Source of the DNA: Golubevia sp. BC0850
Lineage: Eukaryota; Basidiomycota; Exobasidiomycetes; Golubeviales; Golubeviaceae
Reading direction: 5' to 3'
Length of the DNA: 64,000 nt
Assembly (NCBI GenBank): GCA_012976225.1
Contig: JAAVVG010000024.1
Span: 284,845-348,844 of the forward strand
The notes beneath the pieces were generated by a model, which worked only from the letters and a program-made list of their open reading frames with translations, searched no databases and was not told where the DNA came from. Position 1 is the stretch's first letter. The number at the start of each line of letters is the position of its first letter. Of this stretch, positions 45,063 through 56,882 are shown piece after piece. Made by a program: the position numbers and the translations under genes.

Positions 45063-48043
45063 CTATTCTTTCAGAACACCAGCGTCTCTCGCCATCCTCA
45101 GCGCAATCCCAAGTTCTCTTTCCACCATTTTGATCCTTTCTTCTCTGTTCAGCACCAACTCCTCAATCCCCTCAGCAGCTTTAATCGGAGTCACAAACAC
45201 TCCATTCTCTAGCACCCTCCTCAACTGATTCTGAACGTCCGTTTCCAACCCATTAGCCACACTTTCCCACCTTCTCCAAAACCTCTTTTTCTCCTTCGTC
45301 CAAAGACCTTGCATTCTCCAAGAGGCCAGTAAGACTGAGAAAAGAGCCAAAGCAAAAGAAGTAGAAGGAGTCATGGCGATTGAAGATAGAGTGAAACCTG
45401 GAAGAGCCTCGAATAACCCAAATCGTAGGCCCGCGCCAGTTCCTAGCCCTATTAGAGAGGTTGTTACTCCAGTGGCTCCAATGGTCCAAGATTGCAGGAC
45501 CGCTTTCTGACCTCCTCTGACTAGTGCATCTAAAGGTCCCCCAGGAGAAGTGAGTTGAGCTCTTCTCTGAGCTATGGCTGAACTTAGAAGTAGAGGAGAA
45601 GAGAACATCTGCAGGCGAGAGGGCGAATGAGCTTCGACAGAGTTGCGAAGGAGTGAAGAAGACATTGGTGAAGCTGGTTCTCCGGAGGGGGTGATTGAGG
45701 CGGATAGATTTTGAAGTGAAAGTGATGACCGAGTTCTAGAGGAAATGTTGTCGAGGATTGAAGTCGTCCGCTGGTATTGATCTTCAGCTGCACTGAGGAT
45801 TCGTCCGGCTTCGAAGATGAGCTGTAAGGGAAAGACGTAGGTTGAAGCGTGATGTGAGCTTGAGGAACCGAATACCCAGAATCTCATCAAAAAAAATTCA
45901 AAAACTCACTCTCTCCTCTGCACCTCGCCCCCAACCTGCAACTACCGCTCCCTCAACCTCTGTCCTAACATCGTCCACTCTTCCAAGTCCTGCAACTTTC
46001 CACCAAGCAAGCCTACTCCCAAGCGTGCTAGATATCGCCCCAGCCGACGAAGCCAGGGGGCCTCGCTCTGAAGTTTCAGCCGCAGATTCTCCAACCGAGA
46101 GTGAGGAAGCAGGCAGATCCCCGGATCTCTGAGCTACGTCCTTGTTCCTCCCCAAGATCTGATCGAGACCCGGTATCTTCCAGCTACTAGTGGGCTTCGC
46201 TTTGGGAAAGGAAAGGTTCGAATTCCTTCCAGCCCATTTCCGTGTGGCGTCCAAGACCTCCTCTGCCTTGGCTTCCATCTCTCCTTGAGCCATTTCTCGA
46301 AGAGCATTTGCTGCGCCTCTCGAGTAGCTCATCTCTTCCCTAGCTGAACTGATTTGGGAAACAGCAGAAGAGAGAGCATGTCGAATGAGGAATGTTAAGG
46401 AGTCAGAAGCTGAGATTGCTGGAGCTGGAAGATTGGCTGGAGAAATGAGTGCTTTAATCGAAGGGAAATTTGATGCCATGTGATTTGATCTGAAGGATTC
46501 CCAAGCTGCAGCAGAAGAGCTGCTAGAAGCTTCTGATTCTAAGGCTGTTCGTAAAGAGGTGTTTGCTCGAAGTGCTAGACGTGTTGCTACGAGAGTTGCG
46601 GCAGAGGATTGAAGAGGTTCTTGAGGATTAGTAAACCGAATTTGGTCCTTGAGTTCTTGCAGTGTCACTGGACCGACCACCTTCTCGAGAGCAGAATCGA
46701 GATCGAGAGATGTAGAATCGAGATCGAGAGATTTAGAATCGAGATCGAGAGATGTAGAATCGAGATCGAGAGATGTAGAATCTGCAGAATCGTCGACTAT
46801 GAGTCGAGTCCCTGGTTTTTCTGCGAAGCGAGAAAGCAGTAATAGTACTGGATCCTTTTGAAAGGTCGAACAGAGGTTGGAGATGTCTGTGTGGAAGAGA
46901 ATGAGGTCACTAGAGTAAAGAGTGGATAGGAGGGATTCCGAAGGGGTAGAGCTTGGATCTACATGAGAAAGAAGAAGAGACGTCAGTCTGAAGATGGAGG
47001 AAAGGCGATCAAAGCTCAAATCCGTATGCTTACCTAGGAGCTCGATCAACTCCAACCCAGCTCCATCTCGAAGCCAAGAGAGGGGTAGACCCAAGACGGG
47101 CCGTGGTCCTGAGGCATCAGACGCTGATTCGGAGTAGATCAGATGAGCAGAAGGGGAATACCTTTGAGGATAGAATGGATATGTGGGAAATTCAGACAAG
47201 CTCACTGCAAGAGACCGGCTCCTGAGAGCCAACTTTGCATGTCTTTCGTGCTTCCATTCATGCCTTCCGTTCTTCCCATAGGTAGCTACTCACTGAATAG
47301 TCAAACCTTCCGTCATAGCTGATCTAGTATTCTCTCCGAATCCTTTTCCCAATTCAGCCTGTGATTCAAGGGAAGCAGCGAGCTGTCGCCTCTGTTGAAT
47401 CAAACTGATTGCAGTAGCTCTTTCAGCAGAAGCAGCTTGTTGCTCCTCATCCTCTGAGCTTCTCTTTGGCGAGTACGAGAGTGGCTCGTCCAGAAGAGCT
47501 TCTATAAATCGGAAAGTTTGAGAACGGGTGGATCCGACGACTGAGTTGTGGAGAGAATGGAAGGAGATGAGGGTGGAGCTGATGGGTGAAAGTGAAGAAG
47601 CAGAGAGGCTCACCTGCGATCTTCAGAGGCCGAGAATTGGCCTTTGGGAATTGATGAGCTGATTCCGTTATCCTACTGAACCAAGAATGAGCAGGAATGA
47701 AGAGTCCAGCGGTGGTAGTAGCGAGAGAGGTTAAGGAAGACGGAGAAGGAGTAGAAGTTGAGGATAGGGATGAATCGGTGGCTGGCTGGGAGTAGCTTCT
47801 ATTGGAAGATGACAATGAATCGATCTCTTTCGAATTGAGCTTTAGATGACTGGAAAGGCAGGCAGAGCGAGAGCTAAGAGCAGAGAACGCTGAGAATTGA
47901 GTGACAATTGGAGAGGTTGAGCATGTTGCTGCTGTGAGTCTCGCTCTACTATTGGGTAGGTTGAAGTTTGAATTGATGGTGATGCTTCTGATAATCCGAT
48001 TTCCATTCCTCGCCATCAGCTGGCTTGGCTTTCGGATGAGCAT
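45063..48043 (-). CDS. Mitochondrial membrane protein, possibly Mmc1 (mitofusin-like complex)
   Basis: At least five exons. The N-terminus (MLIRKPSQLMARNGNRIIRSI) is basic, Ser/Arg-rich and lacks acidic residues, as in matrix-targeting presequences. A segment LILFHTDISNLCSTFQKDPVLLLLSRF followed by KPGTRLIVD has the rhythm of a degenerate GTPase fold without any P-loop. Long helical regions with Ala/Ser/Glu follow. Near the C-terminus lie two Gly/Ala-rich membrane helices (TGVTTSLIGLGTGAGLRFGLF and SFALALFSVLLASW), then a coiled tail ending VLKE. This order resembles fungal Mmc1, an inner-membrane pseudo-dynamin. The match is by architecture, not by signature motif. A DNA repeat at 46690-46785 encodes tandem SLDLDST units. 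The start is uncertain: a small upstream exon (ATG near 48147) could splice to 48044. One internal junction near 47220-47293 needs a weak acceptor. Confidence 0.5.
46690..46785 (-). repeat. In-frame 21-base tandem repeat (SLDLDST units)
   Basis: About four copies of a 21-base unit (GTAGAATCGAGATCGAGAGA plus one base) within the coding exon. It encodes repeats of SLDLDST with one SLDLDSK variant. The length is a multiple of three, so copy-number change keeps the frame. Confidence 0.85.
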
Positions 48044-48121
48044 CCTGTGAAGAGGTCGACAAGTGAGAAAGAAGATGAACAACTCGATCCCGCCTGCAAG
48101 CTGAAGCACTCCAGCTGTCAC

Positions 48122-48638
48122 CTTCTCTGGAAACTTTCGTTGGTCATTCTAAGCGTCCAAGACAGGGTGAATTGGGCTGTTTATTCTTTGGAAGATTCAA
48201 AATGAATACAATGTGGGAACTAGGGAAGGGGAAAGACAATGTTAAACTTCTGCTTTTGATTTTTCGAAACGATTTGAAATGCTATCTGTTTACTCTAAGC
48301 TCGTATTTAATGGAAAGGAAGAAAATTTGAGAGTAAAAAGAGTAGAAAGAAGGGTGAAAATGAATATTAAGAAGAAGAAAAGATTAATATTTGAGTTGTC
48401 AAAGAAGCGTGTGAAGTCTGTCGAGGATTATAGATTTCTTTCAGTAATTTGAGGTAACCTTTGAAGAGGAATAGAGAGTTTTTGAAGTAGACATGAGACT
48501 TGCAGAAATTTCCAAAGAAGATTGGACTATTAGTTGTATTGTTGAGTATCAGGGGAAGAATTTAGAGACTTGATTTCGGTTCTGGTTGATTTGATGTAAT
48601 CTTTTGTTTTGGATTCTTTTTTTGAAATTGGTTTCTCC
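48122..48638. other. Intergenic / 3' UTR region of the Pumilio gene
   Basis: About 520 bases, AT-rich, between the Pumilio stop and the upstream end of the Mmc1-like gene. No open frame of note. Confidence 0.5.
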
Positions 48639-51600
48639 TCAGTAGCCTTTGAAGGCTCTGGCGCGTTCTGTCGTTAGAGATGTGAAGAAGCGAGAGTGGC
48701 AAAGGCAAAAGAAAGTCAACGACGTGAGGGCATCTATCTATCTGGCGTGACCTCGAATGTTCTCTCCAAAAACTCACCACAAAGTTGATGAACCTTGAGA
48801 CCGGATTTTGATCCTTTTAGGAAGACAGAGTTCTTACGAACAGTGTTGATGATACGCTCACGTTGAGGTTGAGAAACGGTGGTGATGAGCTGTGCAAAGG
48901 AAAAGAAGATCAGTCAGCATGGGTCAGAACGAGATTTCTTCTTGACCTCAAAGCTCTAAGCTACCTGTACCACTCACTTGAGTGATGATCTGAAGTCCTT
49001 GAGGAGCACTGGCAATGTCGACCAGTCCAACTCTTCTACTACCTCCAGCACTGGGACTTGGTGTGGTGAAGACGGTTGCAGACGAACTTCCTTCTCCTCC
49101 TAACTCAGGCTTCTTTTCAGGTCCACAAAGGAGATCTAGATACTTCTCGAGGAAGGTTGCGTCTCCACTCTTGAGAGCTGACATGATTGCCTTTTGGCCT
49201 GAGAGAAGGGAATGAGAAGGCGGAGGCTAAAGGTCAGCTTGCGATCTCAAGATACTTTTACCACTCTCCAGCAGACCCAATTCGGCTTTTAGAGCCTCTC
49301 AAGAGTCACAGGGATACTAACCATACTGAGATAGCGAGAGAGCAACACCATCGCCGACTAGACGTTCGAGAGCCTCAGCCTTGGCATCGCTGTTGGAAGA
49401 GAGAGGAAAAGTAGAGAAGTTAGCTTCTAGAGCAAGACTCGCAATCTTAGAATCCGTATCTCGAAGGAGAACCCACTCTTCAGCATGATCGATGATGTGT
49501 TGAACAACCCAGACTCCCCACTGATTGACGGCACAGTCAGTGATTCTAACGAGAACTTCGGCCAGACACTCTTTCTGTAGTCGGAGAAGGGAAGATGAGA
49601 ATCAAAATTACGTCTTCTAGGAGCAGGAGAAAGGAGACAGAAGATTCTGGGACGGCTTGCTTTGAGAGTGCTCACGCAGGATCCTTCGGATCCATCGTCT
49701 CTGACGACGCTGGTTCGGTTTGGCACACGAACTAAGTCCTCACCTTTTCATCTTCGTTGCCGCTTTCGAACAAGTTTTGAACGATGATCGAACCAGTCTC
49801 GAGTTGAGCAGTTTCCGCCCACCTTCCACGCATGGTTTGATTGATGATCTCGAATAGAGTGGTTCTGAAGTCTTCGTGAGACCATTCGATCTGGAAGAGA
49901 ATGAGTTGGGAGTCAAGAGTCGAGGTCAGTTTCCAAAAGAGATGGTGAGATTCCATTGGCTGCCAAAACTCGCCTCTAGAATCTTCTGCCAAACATGGAT
50001 ACTATTTCTGCTAGTCAAAGTGATAGCTAGATCTCTGCCCAACATCTCTTCAACGACCATTATCTTCTTATTTTCGTCTTCATCCAAGACGCGTTGAACG
50101 ACATGGCAACCGAATTGATTCAAAGAGAGAGGAACAAAGTGGTTCTTGAGATGAAGAGTGATCTCAGGATCAACTCCAATAGCACGTTGAACCAGGAAGT
50201 TCCCATGTTTGTCATGAGAGAGGGGCACTAGATGTGGAGCGATCGCTTTTAGAATCGACTCTCTACGATCGGCAGAGGCGTTCTTGAGTTGCTGTTGAAG
50301 GTTAATGCTAGCTTCTGGAGAACGTGAAGCTAGAGCACGTTGGACCAAAGTATCTGCATCAGAGGGACCGAAGGAGATTTCTGGAGCTGAGGATCCACGT
50401 GGAGATGGGAGCTGGATTTGAGGAGTGGTAGCGAGTTGATTCATTTGAGGAAGACTACGTTGTCTTAGAGCTGAAGAGGTTGGAGTTGGTACTCCTTGAC
50501 TTGACTGAACCATTGATCCTGAAGAAGGATTGCCGATTCCGACACTTGACGATGGAGAGGCGAGACCGATTCCATACGAAGTAGCGCGATTCAAAGCAGC
50601 TCTGTTGACTGGAACAGTTCCTGGAGATGGTTGGAATTGATTCCCTTGAGAAGAACTACGACTGTGATATTGATAGGGATCAGGAGATTGACTGCCTGGT
50701 ACTTGCTGAATGGAGCTTGGGAAGAAAGAAGGTACTGGAGCGCGTCCAGATGCCAGAGAAGGGATGTTGATCGATCCTCCTGCTCCTGAAAGAGTTCCGG
50801 GAGTCATCGACTTCAGAGATTGAAGAGAGGATCTTGGACCGAGTTGAGCTTTCTCAGGAGTCCCTCTAGACTGACTAGAGTAGATGGAAGATGGTCTGCT
50901 GCTGCCTCCTCCGAAGGAATCCTCGCCACCGCTTTGACTGTTAGGTCTAGAGCTGTTGTTGAAGGCGGGCTCCTTACCTCCAGAAAGATTAGAGAAGCTA
51001 GAAGGAATTGGAAGCGAAGGTAGAATCGAAGAATCCATAGGAAAGATCGGGAAGCTCTCTCCCTCGTTCATTGAACGATCAGAAGACGTCCTTCCATGAC
51101 CTTTGTGACTGTCTCCTCCCGAAGCGCCCTCTCCTTCATCTCCCTGGGATTGATCTTTAGAGAAGTTTAAATCCTCTCTTTCATCTCTCTCCAATCCCAA
51201 AGCTCTTCCCACGTTTGGAAAGTGGAGACCTTCGTGAACCAAGCCTGGACTAGGAGGTGGTTGAGATGTTGAAAAGGCAGGAGAGAAGTGATGCATTCTA
51301 GGAAGTGGAGTTGGATTGAGTCCCCGTACACCTGGGCCGTTCCATCCTAGACCCAATTGAGGAGATTGGAATTGAGGAAGTGAAAGATGAGGAGATCCAC
51401 CGTAGAAGTTCATTGGAGGAACGTTGGGATTGGAAAGACCGCCACCTTGAATCAGAGGGCTGAGATAAGGAGGTCCTTGGAATGGAGACTGAGTGAGCTG
51501 TGGCTGGAAGCTACCTGGATGGTTCTCTCCTCCTGGGAAGAGATTTCTAGAAGCTCCTCCTAGATGACCTTGACCTTGTCCTTGAACTCCATCTGAAAGG

Positions 51601-53925
51601 TTGAGTTGAGACCTGGGAGGGAAGTTGAAAGGCAGGGCGTTTCCATAAGGCATGAAGCCAAGACCTGAATTGGGGGCTCCTGGGCTATTTTCCAATCCTT
51701 TCCATTCTTTAACTTCCGAAGCATGATAAGGACTGAATGCATCTGGAGTTCCTGGACTGGAAGGTTGACCAAGTCTAGCCGCAGGCGACAGAGAGTAAGT
51801 GGTCGAGGAAGGCGATGCCAAGCTCTGAGTGATGACCGTTGAAGCTGGAGAATCTTGAGAAGCTTGAGATTTTGGGACTTCAGAGGGAAGAGAGGTAGAG
51901 GCTTCTACAGAGACCATCTTAGGAGCCGGGATGACCGTCTCTCCTGAACTCGTCTTTTCTCCTTTTTGACCAGATTCAGGGTGCTCGTGATCGGTTCCTT
52001 TGATCAAATCGCGAAGTCCAATAGCTTCGTACTCGTCTTCGAAGATGACTCCTACTTGACGGTCGGTGGGAGCGATTTCACTAGAGGCTGCGTATTGAGG
52101 GGTACCGACGGTAGGAACTGAGGTAGTCGAAGAGGAAGAGTTGGTAGTACTACCGCTAGAGAGTACTTTAACCTGAGCAGTCAGAGTATCCAAACGAGCC
52201 AGAACACTGGTGAGCTGCTCATCTCTAGTAGCCAAGGCTGCAGTGAGCTGGAAGAGAAAGGAGAGAGAAATCGATCGTCAGGGAAAAAGAACGACTTGTC
52301 GAGTTCAAGTCGTTTCTTTTACTCACCTTTGCTTCACGTTTCTTCAAATCGGAGTTCTCTTCTTCTAGACCGTAGCCTCTTGGTGATTGTAGATGAGAGA
52401 TAGGATCCAACGATCTAGTGTTGTTGGCAAGGTCTTGGTCTCCACCTCTGGAAGGAGGCTCCATAGAACTGGACCCGTCGAAAGAACCTCGACCAGTAAA
52501 GTACTGAGACTGGAACATGGGATGGGATAGAGATAGCAACGAGATTGGTCAGTGATTGAGTGGCGAGTGAAGAAACGAGCGGCTGAGAGTGGAAAGCAAT
52601 TGCCTCTGGCTGTCGACAGAGGCGACCAATTTCGAATGTATGCGGTTGAAACGGCCTCGTTTCTCCCTTACTCTTCTTCTGATCTCTCCAACTACTGAGA
52701 CCTCAAGTGGAGAAGGATAACTCACATCGAATCCGCCTTCGTCTTGGCTGCTAGATGAGGCAGGCTCTTCACCGAGATCGCTGCTTGGGAAGAAAGCGTC
52801 TCTCTCCTTGTCAGAAGCGGAAGGGTGGGCATTGAGTCTTGGAGGAGGAAGCCTTCTTGAAGCTGGGACTAATCCAGATCTACTGAGATCTCTTCTGGGA
52901 GTAGATTGCTTTGGTCCAAAGGAACCGCTTTGAGAAGCTCTAGTCTTGTCGTCGTCCGTGTCTACGTCTCCGAAGCGACTACCAGTGTTACTACGAGGGT
53001 TAGAAGGACTAGATCTGGAAGGAGAAACCATATCAAATCCAGCTTTCATTTGAGAAACTTCACTTCCAAAAGGAGAGTTGATGAAACTACTACCAGAGCG
53101 TAGATTTGAGGCAGAGGAGTTTCTTGGATCTTGATCCCCGACTTTGCCTTTGATAGATCTAGAAGCGTCATAGCTTGTGTCTGCAGATGAATCGAAGGGA
53201 GTAAATCTATCGAAAGAGTTTCCAATCTCGTTATCTAGAGAAGAGGAACCAGCGCTTTCGAAGCTTTCTGATCCATCACCATCTTTCCCATTTCTAATCG
53301 CCCCGTCTCCATCTACTTCCAACTTGACTTTACCAGGTTGCTGCTCTCCTTTACGACCATCGTGAATCCAAATTTGACTTTGAGATACCTCATCTTCCTT
53401 CAGTTGAGGCAGATAGTGAGAAGAACTGACGGCAGTGGTGGTATGTTGAGGTGAAGTGGTGGAGGTAGACATGGTGGCGATTGGAGTTTGAGAAGAAGTT
53501 GAAGTTGGAGGTGGTGACTTTGAAGTAGAGGTGACTTTGGTAGAAGATATAGTTGATGATCTAGAAGTAGAAGACTTTGGAAAGGAAGGAGGTAGATCTT
53601 CGTCTGTCAAAGACCAGGCGATTGGCTGCTGATTACTACTTCCGAGCAAGGCTGAGCCACTGGAGTAAAGGAGTTCTGGATCTTGAGCATCTATTGGATC
53701 GATGACTGGTGAAGAGAAAGTGGTATTGGTAGGATGTCTAATGGTTCTGAGGTTTCTGAGTTCCAGAGAAGGATCAGAGACCTCTGCACTAGAGAGAGAG
53801 CGTTGTCTACGATGAGCTTTGACTTGAGCTAAATGGTCTTGATGAACTAATCCTACTGTTGACGATTGCTCTTGAGGTGTGGGACAGTTACTTCTTGGGG
53901 AACTACCTGGAAGAATGGTAGACAT
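48639..53925 (-). CDS. Pumilio-family (PUF) RNA-binding protein
   Basis: Nine exons (52726-53925, 52327-52509, 49974-52247, 49744-49890, 49477-49574, 49322-49389, 48978-49198, 48778-48889, 48639-48667) give 1,443 residues in one frame. The N-terminal 1,000 residues are Ser/Pro/Gln/Gly-rich and disordered, with a short coiled coil (EENSDLKKREAKLTAALATRDEQLTSVLARLD) near residue 450. The C-terminal third has PUF repeats: HLVPLSHDKHGNFLVQRAI, LSLNQFGCHVVQRVLDED, GSIIVQNLFE, NQWGVWVVQHIIDHAE, LSLSQYGQKAIM, and ends LCERARAFKGY. PUF proteins bind 3' UTRs with one base per repeat and repress or localise mRNA. No RRM is seen. The intron 49891-49973 begins GCGAGT, a GC-AG intron, and is the only choice that keeps the frame. 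The last exon is 29 bases. Confidence 0.9.
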
Positions 53926-54417
53926 TTTGAAGAGGGACTCAAGATGTAAATGGAGATGCGGAAGAGAAGAAGGTTTTGGGAATGAGAGGTGATGAGAGGT
54001 TCGTTCTTGAAGCTGTGAGGCTGATGAGATTAAGGAAAGGTCAAAGTTGAAGTTGAATGTGATTAGAGATGGTGTCGTAATGTAAAGTTGAAATCGAAAG
54101 GGATGAGATGAGAAAGAGAGATGAGTTCAAAGATGAGGGTGAGGGGGGAAAGAAGAAAGAAGAAAGAGAAGAAGATGGGGAGTTCTCTCTTTTATATGGA
54201 AGACCCTTTGAAGTCTCATGCACTTTCAAGGCTTTCCAAAGTTGGAATCAGATCTCGGTTCTAAATTAAGGGCATTGCGTTCACAGCAGTTCGCAGCTCG
54301 AAGATCCGTTCGACAAATTCCAAACTCAATTGGGCGCATGGACCCCTTCATCCCTAGGTCATCGACTCATCGCCCAAGCCCTCCATCTCCTTTGACTTCT
54401 CTTCCACCACCCAACAA
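53926..54417. promoter_or_regulatory. Divergent promoter of PUF and VTT genes
   Basis: About 490 bases between two head-to-head starts. Purine-rich on the plus strand at 54130-54180. A TATA-like TTTATATGG lies at 54192 and may serve the minus-strand gene. The right end contains a small upstream open frame described separately. Confidence 0.4.
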
Positions 54418-54421
54418 ATGA
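54338..54421 (+). CDS. Upstream open reading frame overlapping the VTT gene start
   Basis: A 27-codon frame beginning MDPFIPRSSTHRPS and ending LPPPNK. Its stop codon TGA overlaps the ATG of the main frame as ATGA (54418-54421). The frame is open further upstream, to an ATG at 54218. It is not expected to be a functional protein; it may regulate translation of the downstream gene if it lies within the mRNA. Confidence 0.4.
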   Translation: MDPFIPRSSTHRPSPPSPLTSLPPPNK

Positions 54422-56613
54422 CACCAACTCCATCCTCTTCGTCGTCATTCCCAAACAGAGATCATCCCTCCACAGGTCTATCCAGGCCAGACAAGGATAG
54501 CTTCAAACGGCAGCAGCAGCAGCAACCAGCTTCATCGATCAATCAACCCTCCTCAACCTCCAATTCTCTATCATCTCCGACTTCCACTCTCTCAAAACCA
54601 ACAGTCAATCCATCTGATCTACAATCAACAGATGAGGATCATTCAGATACCGAATCTGTTCAATCTCGTCATACTCTCAGGACGTTGAATGGAGATTCAA
54701 AGTCAAAGGTCACTCCCTCTCTTCCAGTCGAAATGGATTCAGATGAAGAGTTAGCATGGAACGATCAGAGGGAATTTAGAGCGATAGAGACAACTCCAGA
54801 TATGGGAAGCATGGAAGCAGATGGAGTCACCTTTGGAGATGGTGTCTTGACTTCAAAGCAGAAGAGGAGGATCATCTATAAAGCTGTTCTTAAGTTGCTC
54901 ATACTCTTCTTGGTTTGTGCTGTTGGATTGGGTGGAACTCTTTACTTTGCTCTGCCAGAGATTGACGAGTGAGTATAGAGAAGGTGTTAGAGCCACATAG
55001 AAGGCGATTGGGAGAAGGGTCGTGTGAGGAGAGATTAGCCAATCGCATTGCTTGAGTGTTCTATGTCTTGGAAGACAAGCTCCCTTCTGGTATGAAAACT
55101 CTCCACCTGATTTCAATGCACTCTCAATTCGCGAAGGGGAGATCTCTGCCTGGAACTGGTAAGACTCGCAAGAGAGCTCTTGCTTCCATACTTCGTTCAG
55201 ACCTCTAATTCTCCTCCTACACCTCTCCTCCTTTCCTTTTATCTTCTTCCCAACTCGTTCTCAAAGTGCCGATCGAGCTTCTCTCAAAATCCCCAAGTCA
55301 TTCGACGATCTACAGGCTCTGAACGCTATCTTGCAGCATTATAAAGATGAACATTTCGCAAGAGTCATGCTTTGCTGGGTCATCGTTTACATGTTCTTAC
55401 AAGCCTTCTCGATTCCTGGAAGTATGTACATGAGTATTCTAGCTGGTGCCATGTGGGGAGTCTGGTTGGCTTTGCCAATTGTCTGTGCTGTGAGTAGAAG
55501 ATGAACGAGAAAGGAAAGTAGGCAAGAGGAAGGAGTTTCTTACCTTTCTTCTGATCTTTCTCTGTCTTACAACCTTCAATAGTCTGTGGCAACAGGGGCT
55601 ACTATCTGTTATTTGATTTCAGCATATCTTGGAGAAGTTTTGGTGGCTCTGCCGAAATGGAAAGCGAGAGTGGATTCGTGGAAAGTGAAAATGAAGGAAC
55701 ATGATGACGACATGTTGAGTTATTTGGTAGTTTTGAGAATGATGCCTTTACCTCCTCATAATATTGGTGAGTGGATTCAGAACGAATTTGAGAAGGGGAG
55801 AGGGAGAGACCGAAAGGGCGAGAGATAAGTTGATGGCATGTATCCTGACCTTTCTTCTTCAACTCGATATCCCTTCTTTTTACAATTGTCTACGCCAAAG
55901 TCAACATTCTTTCACCTCATCTAGGAATCTCGATTCCAATCTTCTGGTCATCCACTTTCTTCGGGATCTTCGCGGTCTCCGTCATTCATACGACGATAGG
56001 AGAGAAGCTAGATGACATGTCTTCAGCTTCGGATTTCAACCTCATGTCCTTCAGAAACTTCCTACTACTAGCTTTCGTTTGCGTAGCGGTTATGATTCCG
56101 GTTCTAGTCAAGAGATTCAAAAAGGTGGAACCATTAGAAGAATCCCTCGATTCAGAAGGCCGAGTCAGATTAGAAGGAGAAGAAGATAGGATCAACGCTA
56201 GAAGTGGTCTAATCGGTAGAAGCAGAAGTGATGCATATGACGATGATGACGAAGAAGACAGTTTACCTAGAATTAGAATTCATGGAAACCCGAATCTTGA
56301 TGATTCAGAGAATGAATCGGAAAGAGGTAGTAGTGCTTGGAGAAATCAAGCTGAAGTTGAAGCTAGTAGTAGAAATGGGAACGGAAGCGGTTGGAGCGAT
56401 GAAGAAGGTCCAAATGGTAGAGGTTTCTCTGACAGAAGAGAACACAATGGTCCGAAACCTGGAAGCAAAGCTGCTAGAATTCTAGGCTCGAATGAGGAGA
56501 GCACAAGTGCTTCGACTAAACTGATTAATAAAGCCCAAGATCTTTGGGGATGGGCTGCTGGTTCAACTTCTAACCAATCTAGCGGTGGGAGAGATAGGAG
56601 AGTTAGAATTTAG
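54418..56613 (+). CDS. VTT-domain (TMEM41-like) membrane protein
   Basis: Four exons (54418-54968, 55267-55489, 55583-55766, 55901-56613) give 556 residues. A Ser/Gln/Pro-rich cytosolic head of about 160 residues precedes the first helix (LLILFLVCAVGLGGTLYFAL). The VTT (SNARE-associated Golgi / DedA) domain follows: FLQAFSIPGSMYMSILAGAMWG, ATICYLISAYLGE, LVVLRMMPLPPHNIVNILSPHLGI and FWSSTFFGIFAVSVIH. The LR..P..P..-NI-SP pattern is that of TMEM41A/B, ER scramblases linked to autophagy and lipid flow. An acidic Ser/Gly-rich tail of about 170 residues ends RRVRI. A second VTT gene, Tvp38-like, lies 2.6 kb away. Confidence 0.85.
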
Positions 56614-56882
56614 ACACCCTTTCTTTCCTCCAATCTGGTCGACTTCTTTTTACAACAACATAGTGTAACGACAATACAATTCTGCCTCTGTAAATTCATC
56701 TTTCTGCCCATAAATCTGTCAATCACCCACACAATCTCAGCACCTCACAAAGTGACACAGAAGATGCGTTCTCGGTGGCAACTTCGGATGCGGCCAAGTA
56801 AGATACCGACGTTGTTGATTTCTGTCTCTCTTCCACAACATCTCTTTCCAACATCTCATTCTCTCAATTAAACCTTTCCCAG

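Noticed and set aside
44741-45228. Plus-strand frame next to copy B
   Set aside because: Overlaps the antisense of the Mmc1-like C-terminal exon and has no family pattern.
46609-46861. Plus-strand frames with Arg/Ser/Glu repeats
   Set aside because: Antisense read of the 21-base tandem repeat inside the Mmc1-like gene.
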